Shown here: positions 55,801-64,000 of the stretch, piece by piece
Layout of the letters: each line of letters opens with the position of its first letter
Numbering within the stretch: position 1 is the first letter of the stretch
Assembly: GCA_032209605.1 (NCBI GenBank)
Contig: JASFXZ010000005.1
Span: 26,400,905 to 26,464,904 of the forward strand
Direction of reading: 5' to 3'
DNA length: 64,000 bases
DNA from: Mactromeris polynyma
Lineage: Eukaryota > Mollusca > Bivalvia > Venerida > Mactridae
Position numbers and translations under genes: made by a program
The notes under the pieces: model-generated
What the model was told of the DNA's origin: nothing
The model's input: only the letters and a program-made list of their open reading frames with translations
Databases searched by the model: none

Positions 55801-56674
55801 GGGCAATATTCTGTCACATCTTCCCTAAATTCTCTATATGAGTTGTTGCCCTTACTTCATTTTCTTTGCTTAGTATTTCTCATTGGCTATCAATCAAACT
55901 TTTCCATGTTTCTTGGCATGTAGTATGTGTGAGATGTATAGTCTGTTGTCTTGTAAATCTATAATTCTATGTGTACTATGATGTTACTCCTAGATTGATT
56001 ACAGACCAAAAGACTTCTGTTATTTTGTAAAATGATTTGCCTTGAATACTGGCTTTATTGAACTGATTTTTCAGATGGGCTATATTGAAATGGTGTGTTA
56101 TCAACATACAGATTCATAGATACATTGTATGTCTAAGTCATAACTGTCCAGCAAATAAATGAATATTGAACTTTTATGTGTTGTTATATAAATGTTTAGT
56201 ACAGAACTGCCTCTCAAGTAAAAATTACCAATGACTGCTTTTTAAGAGGATTTTCTTGTATCCTTGGATACTTGGGATGATTCCTGTACCACAGATTTGG
56301 GTAAAAAATAGACATGTTTCAGTTTAAATGGCATTTTCAAGGATTTCCTCTGATAGGGGAATTTTATTTCTATGTGAGGGGGAAAATGATGAATATGTCC
56401 AGGTTAAATTCCTTTTTGCTGGAGTTGCATTCTGTAAAAAAAATTGCTTGTAAACAAATAAAGGGTTTAGATGAATTTACTTGGTAAATGCTTGTTGCAT
56501 TGTGACATACCATTGCTGTAAGTAAATGAGAACTTTATTGGTGAGTGACACTATGACTATCATGATATTTAGTGGTAATATTGTTTTCTGATATTTTTTT
56601 TCAGAATTGGAGACAGAACAGCAAATCTTACAAGAAAGCCGAGACATTTCTTTTCTTCACCGACTGTCGATTAA
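40835..56674 (+). CDS. RACGAP1: Rac GTPase-activating protein 1 (CYK-4/MgcRacGAP)
   Basis: Twenty phase-consistent exons: 40835-40846, 43296-43377, 43785-43926, 44346-44406, 44714-44850, 45170-45353, 46013-46160, 46637-46715, 47099-47198, 47421-47466, 47648-47742, 48468-48521, 49215-49279, 49690-49753, 50106-50217, 50658-50763, 51201-51333, 51863-51980, 52253-52331, 56605-56674 (628 aa; human 632). It is the RhoGAP of centralspindlin, which with KIF23/MKLP1 bundles the spindle midzone and directs cytokinesis. A coiled coil (about 38-120) should bind the kinesin partner. It is followed by a basic, Ser/Pro-rich linker with NLS-like PPKRRSR and PPKRHKP. A complete C1 zinc finger spans 300-348, and a RhoGAP domain (about 378-560) has arginine finger Arg399 (GIYRVPG) and NNLSRVFGPTLVG. 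The C-terminus TPRIGDRTANLTRKPRHFF matches the human tail pattern. The 12-nt first coding exon (MKRK) is the weakest call. Confidence 0.93.
41630..43007. mobile_element. TA-flanked TIR element with subterminal repeats
   Basis: About 1.38 kb in RACGAP1 intron 1. Ends: left CTGTAGGGCTGCGGGACAA, right (reverse complement) CAGTAGGTATCGGGACAA, flanked by TA at both sides (41628-41629, 43008-43009). Just inside both ends lie copies of GGGGTCGAGTTGACTTG, in opposite orientation: at least two at the left and five or six, partly degenerate, at the right. The centre is AT-rich with no protein. TA duplications point to a Tc1/mariner-like transposase acting in trans. Confidence 0.65.
46466..46560 (+). 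mobile_element. SINE type C fragment
   Basis: GGTTAGTACCAGTCGTTATC followed by CCTGGTTAGG and ATACTGAAATACTGTTGAAA aligns with the 3' half of the full element at 48590-48845. RACGAP1 intron between exons 7 and 8. Confidence 0.6.
48217..48276. repeat. Perfect 30-bp tandem duplication
   Basis: Two identical copies of a unit starting AGCACTGAGATACACATATT, in the RACGAP1 intron between exons 11 and 12. A recent slippage-type duplication. Confidence 0.85.
48590..48845 (+). mobile_element. tRNA-headed SINE type C, nearly full length
   Basis: Head GCCGTGGTTAGTGCGCTGGA, B box GGTTTGATTCCCGG, central ATGTCGATTTTCCTCC, and a conserved 3' part GCCGCCGTATATAACTGAAA, then GGCGTTAAACCCGATGAAAC. The 3' block resembles SINE families I recall as widespread in molluscs (the RUDI/V-SINE group is a candidate; not verified). 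It is the best-preserved SINE in the window. RACGAP1 intron between exons 12 and 13. Confidence 0.7.
54802..54871 (+). CDS. RACGAP1: Possible alternative terminal exon of RACGAP1
   Basis: A polypyrimidine tract and CAG (TTTTCTATCTCAG) precede a 70-nt frame that continues from the donor at 52331 in the correct phase. It encodes RQEKRKLMPPLRELRRSMS plus ESSV and a stop at 54869-54871. The main terminal exon (56605-56674) is also 70 nt in frame, so the two would be mutually exclusive ends giving the same protein length. RRSMSE would suit a basophilic kinase. I know of no such exon in vertebrate RACGAP1; without transcripts it is a candidate only. Confidence 0.4.
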
Positions 56675-59206
56675 GAGGAATTCTGATTACTGAATTATAA
56701 TCATGATCTGATGAAACTTATCCCTGTTGTGTTGTCATAGTTACGGTTTGAAAAAAAAATGTGAATGAATTTATAAAGTCATAAATCATTGACAAGTAAT
56801 GGTGCCTTGACAAGTGATGTTATATCTAATAACACTTTTTAATTTGCATGCATCTTTAATCTGGTTTGTCGTATATTTGAAATCAGTTTAATTCTCTTTT
56901 ATTTTCCGAAGAATGATAAATTTAAAATTACTAAAATGTGTTTATCAGTGTTGACATGAATTTTTTGAGTGACATTTGTGTAATTTGGCATTTTTTGAAG
57001 ATTTGAGTTGGTGTCTGTTTTAACAGCCTCTTGTGTTTCCTATTTAATATTGTATCTTGTATAAACTGAAATGAAATACAAAAAAAACACTGTAATTAGA
57101 CGCTTAGTGTAAAATTTGTACATAGTTGTAAAATATTTTTTTATTGAATAATTAATTTTTTTATGCATTAAGTAAAATCTTCTGTATTGAAGAGTTTATT
57201 GATAGTATCAAATAGCAGTAGAGTTTAACCGTTTTTTTGTGATAATTGATTTTTAATTAGGCGACTAACGCAACATTTGAGGAAATTGTGTTACATAAAT
57301 TTTTATACGTATCCATTTTGTTTTTAGTTACTTTGCTAAGTTTTTAATTTTCTCAGGATTGATGTTGATTGACATGTATCATGTCTCATGTTGTTGGTTT
57401 GAATAATTCATGAAATTAATGTTGATCACTAGTTAATCTATCGACACTTTACTATACTTGTATATTATAGTCATTGAGTTTTGTTTTGTTATCAGAGTGG
57501 TTATGTTAAAAATACCAAAACAAAAATGTTCTTTACTGATAGATTTTGATATTTTCTTGCCAGTAATTAGTTCTAGAGACTAGAGACGTTAGTGGAAGGA
57601 ACAATAGTGATACATTATTGATTCAAACAAGTTGATCCAATATAAACACAGATTTTGAAATGTTAATACATTTAAAGAAATCTTGCTTATTTACCAAGCA
57701 GTAGTTGCTTTCATGCCTAATTTATTTCCCGTTGTCTTCAAATTGATATGCAGTGCACATTCAAGCATGTTTTAGTTATAACAATTGCCTATATAAACAC
57801 ATTGACTGCTCTCAAGATAACAGATTTTGTTTTAAGAGGCAAAAAAAATGTGTGACTGGGGTAAATGAGTTGCATTTTTCTGACACTTATATCTTTTATT
57901 TCATGTATACAATTCATATCAAGCAATAAACATATATCACAGATATTCCCAATATACTATATTTTGTATATGTTTACAAAGAATATATTTGATATGGTAT
58001 CATAGTGGCTTGAAATCATAACTTGGTTGGCTTATATTATTTAAATTGATTCCTTGCATAGTATTTTTCATTGTAAGCATTTGTGCAGTCTGTGAATAAT
58101 TATATACCAGTCATCTATAATTGATGAAAAGTTTTAGACTTTCATGCTTGACCAAGAAATTGTTAAAATGATAATGAGACCATCCTTAAAATATTATTAG
58201 TTTGTGGAACCCTGATTGATCCACCAACATTGGTCGTGACTCAAGATTTTTTTGATCTTGTGCAAGAAATTTTCATGTAAAAATTTAGACACAGTCTAAA
58301 TCTAAAAAAAATGGACTGGTCTTTAACATTGAAAAAAACGAGGTGTGAAATGTGTAATTACTTCTAGTCCTTGAGATAAGTGTTGTAAATTGTGTTAACT
58401 TTTTTGTATTTTTTTCCCGTGATAAACTTCTTATTCTTTTGTTTTATTTATGCTGCTTTTTGTTTGACGAGGCTGACCTCTATGATAAATCAAACTCTAC
58501 ACTATATAGAATAAAACTAAGTACAAATTTTACCTTTTTCATGTTTGGATATGTATTAATGGTTCTCATTTCTTTCAAAAAGTTAAATGTTTTGACTCAA
58601 TATCTCAGGGTTTTTTTTAATTTTATTTTTAGAAATGTTTTGAGTAAATATTGTTATCATCGAAAAACGTCTCGCAGATTTCATAGAAAACTGTTAATAT
58701 TATAGCACCAATATTTGTGTATGATTTCACAATGAAAACAAATGAACAAGCATGGAAAAAGAATTGTACTATAAAAAGGAAGTTGTAGTTGATAAGTGTT
58801 TAGTAAATGCATTTTGATGTTTAGATGAGAAATATAGGTGGGATTACTTAATTTCTGGACCCAGTAGCGCCTTTAAATTAAATACACAAGGAAGAAAACT
58901 TTGCAGTAAAGATTTGTATGTACATTTAGTAATTATTTTTTGTTCAGTGTTGTAATTTTGCTGTTATATAAGTAATCCCTTCAGTATTGGTGTTTTTTGT
59001 GCAACATGGGTATTGGTTTAAGATATGTGTGATCTGCCAAATTGTACATCATTCAGGTAAAATAACCCTTTAAATCAGAATCATAGATTGGCATATCAAT
59101 ATTTTGTTGAACATTTACAGATCAAGAGAATAGATGATAATAATTTGTGTTATTAACATTGAAGTCTTGTTATAAAACCATCTATCATTTTTGATAAATC
59201 TGTTGT
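56675..59206 (+). other. RACGAP1 3' UTR and AT-rich intergenic sequence
   Basis: No second gene is recognised. Several AATAAA signals occur (for example near 57925), so the transcript end is undetermined. The longer reading frame at 58439-58705 is an AT-rich chance frame without splice or family evidence. Confidence 0.45.
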
Positions 59207-59214
59207 GAAATAAC

Positions 59215-59647
59215 TAGGGAAGTCATCTAAATGGCAATTTTGGTATTCGAATATTTGGTCAACCTTCCGAACGAATATTCCAACACTTGACCTTCTTATT
59301 TAATAATAATAGATCTATAATTGAAATTCGAAGTTTAACTTTATGCTTATCAATTTTGTGTTTTAAATGATCATTTCAGTTGTAAAAATCCCCCTGATTA
59401 CCAATATTTTCAGGGCTCACGTGTCAACACCAGAGTGTTGTATCTCGCTTGCCCCAAAATATACAACATGTCATGTCAATTAACACCGATATTACTTTCA
59501 CACGTATAATGCGATAATGCCCATCATTGCAAATTATAACACTTGCATTCAGCTTTATATTGAAAATATATATTTTATTGAATATTCGAATACTGAATCA
59601 GAATTCGAATATTCGGATGTACAATCGAATATTCGATGACATCCCTA
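59215..59647. mobile_element. hAT-like MITE with perfect 8-bp duplication
   Basis: The 433-bp element starts TAGGGAAGTCATC and ends (reverse complement) TAGGGATGTCATC, one mismatch in 13. It is flanked by GAAATAAC at 59207-59214 and again at 59648-59655. Subterminal and internal CGAATATTCG-like palindromic motifs recur. An 8-bp duplication and TAGGG-type ends fit the hAT superfamily. No transposase. Confidence 0.85.
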
Positions 59648-59655
59648 GAAATAAC

Positions 59656-61033
59656 GTAAGCATAAGACAATAAAATACAGGTCACCAATATTTAGAGGAC
59701 TTATGGCTGTTTTTCGACTTAAAAAAGCCCAGAGGGATCCTTGTTCTATGGACTCTTATAGTTTTAAATAAATGTTCTAACTACTGTACCAACCTCACAA
59801 TGAATGGTCAGGAAACTGCATACAATGACATTTTTTTTTATGTGGTCCAAAAACAGCTTTATCGTCTTCACAAAACTGGATGCGTAAATTCATAAAATTA
59901 TGACATCTCTTGCTATATCTTGCATTGACTGTTTTTAGTTGTAAATAATTACTTTCAATTTGTTTTGTTTCCATGGTAAATGTGAGCCAGTAACAACAAA
60001 TTGAGGTGGGAATTGATAATTTAATTTATTCATTATCGGCTTATAGTTGCAGCATTGTATTTGCTTAAATATTGCTTCAATAATTTATATTTTCCAAAAG
60101 ATTGGCAAAGTACCTTGTTACGGTTATTTTAATATTTTCTGATATCTTCAGTTCACCATTTTATCATCTTTTATTCTTTCTGTCTTTCTTATTGACTGCA
60201 ATAAATAAACTGAACTTCCTTCTTTGATGCTTTTTGTGTTTTTTATGTGAATAAACGTGATGCAAAGTGTCTAGACTGGGACCTAAACATTTGAGCTTGA
60301 AGTGAGGGTATGGATCTGAGTTTGGAGATCAGTCGGAAGTCTCTAGTATCTGATTGGTCAGTTTTGAGCACTGCCTTTAAATTAACCATAGACAAGTCTG
60401 CATACTGAGGCTATCCTCCATGATTACCAATCTGCAGGTTGTGAGTTTGAAATCCTGGCTGAACAGGATGTTTCATGTGATGATTTGACCAACGTCATTA
60501 CATCTGACGTCAATTACACATAACCGATTTAGAAACACAAAGGTTTTCTGGGTAATACATTTTTTATATAAATAGGATGATATATTTTCTTGTTCAATTT
60601 AAATGACAAATGGCTAATCATCTTATATAATATGTTATTTCAATGTCATTTGCACAAATTAAGCATTTTATATTTTTATTGCTGTGTATAAAATTTGAAT
60701 TGCTTGAACACTGGTAAAATCATCATTGTACAACCTTTGAGTTTCTAAATGTGTATAGTGTAAGCTGAGAAGTTGTCTGTTGCTCAGATAAGAGAAGTTT
60801 GTTATTGGTTTGAAATTCAGGAAAGCATGTTTGGTCAATTGACCTCCCTATATAAGGAATACTTTTGAACAATTCTGTTATTTCCAAAAAAGTATTGTCA
60901 GGATCAGCAGAATGATTGTCTCTGAATTAAAATGTTGACGGGAGTGAGGTATTTTATACTTCCTAACCATGAAGATAATTGTGTGTATCTGTTCATGTGA
61001 TGAATTCGGCACAACAATAATAATAATAATATC
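59656..61033. other. Intergenic between convergent genes
   Basis: No gene recognised. A SINE-like remnant with AGTTTGAAATCCTGG may lie near 60400-60530. An (AAT)n microsatellite is at about 61012-61032. Confidence 0.4.
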
Positions 61034-61039
61034 TTTATT
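61034..61039 (-). promoter_or_regulatory. Poly(A) signal of the membrane-protein gene
   Basis: AATAAA on the minus strand, about 210 nt after the stop codon at 61248. Confidence 0.45.
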
Positions 61040-61247
61040 TATAGAAGGTGACATTTAAAGAGGTATACAAAACGCAGGTATAAATAAATCGAGTAGTTAC
61101 AATAGTTGAGTGCAAAACTAAGTTCAATTTATGCTAATTGTTAACACTAGAATGCTAATTACTATCCATCTCGTTTGTCAGCACACGCATATACACAATC
61201 CAGTAACAGCAAAACAACTCTGGTATGAGAATATAGGAACTGTAGGT

Positions 61248-63629
61248 CTAGTATTGTGGTGGGGGTGGTGGGTAGACTGGATCTGTTGTTGGTGGGTAGA
61301 CTGGATCTGTTGTTGGTGGGTACATTGAGTACGCTGGCGGAGGAACGAGAGGCGGAGGAACGACAGGCGGTGGAACGACAGGCGGTGGATTATGAACTGT
61401 GGTGACTCGGTTAGAAACGTTGGTACGTACTGGTTTAACAGTTGGCCTTTTCTTCACTGAAATACACATTAGCTCAATTATGCATATATTTCAAAACCAT
61501 ATATACGATGCATTATTTCTGATACCAGAGTGAATATGAAATAATGTATGAAATACCATATTTGTATCTAAATTCTGTACAAAATTTATTTATTTACACA
61601 AATCCTGATATAATTAAAATACTCAATAGATCTGCCTAGTCTCTTCCATAAAACTGTGTATCAAATTGACATACGTACATGTATATGAACCTGGAGGAAA
61701 TTGAGGGATTGGTGCATAACTGTTGCTATTGCTTCTTTCCCGAAACTGAGATACAATAGTTTCTGCTAAACCCACTTGATGAAAGGAGGGAATATAAGTA
61801 TAGTCCAATAGGAAGGCATATTGGCCGAGGGATAGATTGCTGAACACAAGGTCGTGGGTTCAAAGTGAACTTCACAATTCATGACTAAGGCCTGAGTTCA
61901 GGTTAGTAACCTATGAAGCAGTTATTTAGAGTGATTAATATACATTATAAGCTTGTTTCTCAATCGATGCAAAATAAGTTTAAGCTACGCTGAATTGATG
62001 CCGAACAAATTATCACCACCTTATACATACCTGCTATTGCACACATAGAAGTTCCCGTTTTCTTGGCGTGCCAGATACGACAGGATATTAGCACAATGAC
62101 CATGGTAACTATTAAACAACCACATACTATACCTGCTACCATCCCACTTGTACTAAAATACAGGAAATATATCACATTTAGAAATACACAGGGGTCCTCC
62201 ATGGCTGAGTGGTTATACTATGAGTCACTCATTTGCCCCTCCCTGCAGCGGCTTCAAATCTTAATGGGGATGTGAGATTTGTGTGGAAGCCATCCAGCTG
62301 GCTTACTGAAGGTTGATTCTGCCCAGGTGTCTTCATCCACCAAAATAGCGGGAATTTTTGCTACATAAACTTGACTTTTTATGTGAGTTGAAGCCCCCAA
62401 TCCAAAAATGAATATACACAATTGTGTTAAAGAACAGGACATATAAACCAATGCCATCTATAATGGTTCGATCCTATTAACTACCGAAACGTTTATTGTT
62501 TGGAAAGATGTTTCTGGTAACAAAAAGCAGACGACAATTTAAAATTTGATATTTGTTTGGTATAAATCTAAATTACATTTCGAATGCATTTGATAAGAGT
62601 TTTACTGCAGTTCATGGATATTAATGAATAATTTCGAACTGACTAGTCGTCATCAAAACGAGGCCAGCATCCGTTACTAGGATACCAATCTCGTTTGTTA
62701 CTAACTTTCCAATTCCTTCGACTAGAAATTCGTTAAATGCCACCTATCCATATGCGTGTTATTTTATGTAATTTGATTAAAGTGAATGAAAATTAACTGT
62801 TAAGTAGTTAACGCAATAAGTATCTAGTTAACTACATAATTATCTACTTATTTAAGTAGTTAACTGGTGGCAGAAATATTCCACCATACTGTACTGATAA
62901 TAACAACAGATAAACTATGTGAACAGACACAAGACATTTACCTGGTCCCTCCTGTGCTGTAACTAGTTCTTCTTTGATAACTTCTGCGTCTGTAGGTGGC
63001 ATCAGCATCATCAACTGCAACTAAATAATTAAGTACGGCTTTCTAATAACCTGTATTCTGAATAATGTGATGTAAATAAGAAGCATGAATTGGGGGTTTT
63101 AACCGTGTTAGAAGTTGTATCCAAGTCCAATCACACAGACATCGCCTCTCTACATTGCTTGTGGTTTGCGACCTTTATCCCCCTACTTACATTCATTGCG
63201 CCCATTCACCCTCCGTGTGTGTTATTTTGCCTATCTAGTCCGCACTATTCCGCCAATTCTCCATCCCTGTCTGCCTTCATTGATACATTCCCCTTTATCT
63301 GCCTTCATCGAGTCTTTCCCTTCCCTCTCTACAGTCATTTAGTCCTTCCCCTCCCTGTCTGTCTTCATTTAGACTCTCCTGTTTTCTTTCATTGCGCCCT
63401 TCCCCTCCCATTGTGTCCTTCACCATGTTTACCTTCAATGCACCCACCCCTCCCTAGTCATCTAGTTAGAAGTAATTCGTTGGTCATGTTATGAATGTGG
63501 GTGAACAACAAAGCAGAAAAGCTATAGCCACTGGTCGTTCGGTATCTAACTCACGATAAAACAAAATACGACATATAACTGTCGCTACATACCAGCGATT
63601 AGAATCATCAACATTAATAAAATCCTCAT
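61248..63629 (-). CDS. Small single-pass membrane protein with Pro-rich PPxY tail
   Basis: Four phase-consistent minus-strand exons: 63629-63593, 63014-62942, 62152-62031, 61456-61248 (146 aa). Residues 1-12 (MRILLMLMILIA) form a signal peptide. A very short ectodomain (13-39) is rich in Tyr, Arg and Ser (TYRRRSYQRRTSYSTGG). One membrane helix follows (about 40-60, GMVAGIVCGCLIVTMVIVL), then Cys/Trp/Lys juxtamembrane residues. The cytosolic tail (about 78-146) has repeated PPPVV and PPTTDPVY units and PPAY and PPQY motifs, the last at the very C-terminus; PPxY binds WW domains such as those of NEDD4-type ligases. The layout recalls the Shisa/CYYR1-type small membrane proteins, but the cysteine-rich ectodomain of those families is missing. 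Function unknown. The signal exon rests on its ATG, GTATGT donor and phase. Confidence 0.75.
61263..61400. repeat. Short coding tandem repeats in the Pro-rich tail
   Basis: A 27-bp unit (encoding PPTTDPVYP) occurs twice, next to three to four 15-bp units (encoding PPPVV or PPPLV). Both periods keep the frame, so tail length could vary between alleles. Confidence 0.75.
61808..61988 (+). mobile_element. SINE type B, copy 5
   Basis: Diverged head (TTGGCCGAGGGATAGATTGC; GTCGTGGGTTCAAAG) and the recognisable type B tail: TAGAGTGATTAATATACATT, then GCTTGTTTCTCAATCGATGC. It lies in the last intron of the small membrane-protein gene. Confidence 0.6.
62200..62345 (+). mobile_element. tRNA-headed SINE, type G (degenerate)
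   Basis: CCATGGCTGAGTGGTTATAC resembles an A box, and GGCTTCAAATCTTAA a decayed B box. The downstream GAAGCCATCCAGCTGGCTTA and CCCAGGTGTC look like a dispersed repeat I recall from bivalve DNA (memory only). Intron 2 of the membrane-protein gene. Confidence 0.45.
63130..63470. repeat. CT-rich degenerate tandem repeat
   Basis: Units of roughly 40 bp built from CTTCATT, GCGCCC and CCCCTCCCTGTCTG occupy intron 1 of the membrane-protein gene. On that gene's strand it is a purine-rich tract. Pro/Leu-rich reading frames here are artefacts. Confidence 0.6.
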
Positions 63630-64000
63630 TATGAATACTTTTGTATTATACATTTTTAGATAACTTTTATGACCGATTATATGTGTAATTTTATTTCAAA
63701 CTACATGTATTGTACATTAATAGTCTTATAGTTTAATTTGAATACATGTATCTGTGTTACGCTTAATCCGTACGCAATGGTACGGGAAAGCCTGAACACA
63801 GGTCATATACTTAATTTTCTGCCTGTGTAATCTCTAAATACTGGAGCTGTAACGTACTACAATGTATTAAGCTTAATATTAGATCTTGGCAGTTAAACAA
63901 CTACACATTCAAATTCACAACACAAGCCAAATCTTACAAAAGTATTTGATTGTAATACCTTACTGCCACACTGAACGAGAGCCATAGCTCATTTCAGTTT
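63630..64000. other. Upstream of the membrane-protein gene
   Basis: AT-rich sequence that should contain the 5' UTR and promoter of the minus-strand gene ending at 61248. No distinct promoter element or further gene is recognised before the window ends. Confidence 0.4.

Noticed and set aside
58439..58705. Phe/Leu-rich 88-aa frame
   Set aside because: AT-rich chance frame downstream of RACGAP1; no splice or family evidence.
63090..63494. Pro/Leu/Ser-rich 134-aa plus-strand frame
   Set aside because: Produced by a CT-rich tandem repeat in an intron of the minus-strand gene.

Overview
The window reads as nuclear DNA of an animal with long AT-rich introns, GT-AG splice sites, AATAAA signals and many short transposons. 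Protein similarity (a CAPN10-style calpain, OXNAD1, ALDH9A1 and RACGAP1 close to the vertebrate proteins) and the abundance of tRNA-headed SINEs fit a lophotrochozoan, most likely a bivalve mollusc. The species call is inference. All gene models were built by hand from splice sites, reading phase and remembered family signatures, with no transcripts or searches.

Layout, left to right: (1) 1848-3988, minus: a complete small Ly6/uPAR three-finger protein with a GPI signal (3 exons, 129 aa). (2) 6571-22864, plus: a complete 17-coding-exon calpain (772 aa) with a CAPN10-like catalytic domain and two C2-like (CBSW) domains, fronted by a predicted myristoyl/palmitoyl N-terminus and a Pro-rich stalk. 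Its introns hold SINEs, MITEs, a 46-bp minisatellite and a Harbinger-like element. (3) 25842-31067, minus: OXNAD1, a flavin/NAD oxidoreductase. (4) 33284-38364, plus: ALDH9A1, divergent from OXNAD1. (5) 40316-40397, minus: tRNA-Leu(UAG). (6) 40835-56674, plus: RACGAP1, the centralspindlin RhoGAP (20 coding exons, 628 aa), with a possible second terminal exon. (7) 61248-63629, minus: a complete 146-aa single-pass membrane protein with a Tyr/Arg-rich ectodomain and a Pro-rich, PPxY-bearing tail.

The genes are unrelated neighbours; nothing suggests an operon or pathway cluster. OXNAD1 and ALDH9A1 are divergent and lie about 2.2 kb apart, and both are NAD-linked redox enzymes, but shared control is not shown.

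The rest of the window is dominated by non-autonomous mobile elements. There are at least seven types of tRNA-headed SINE. There are TA-flanked mariner-type MITEs, a Harbinger-like element with TTA duplications, a hAT-like element with a perfect 8-bp duplication, a TA-flanked element with subterminal repeats, and a MITE nested inside a SINE. I saw no autonomous transposase, viral gene or CRISPR array.
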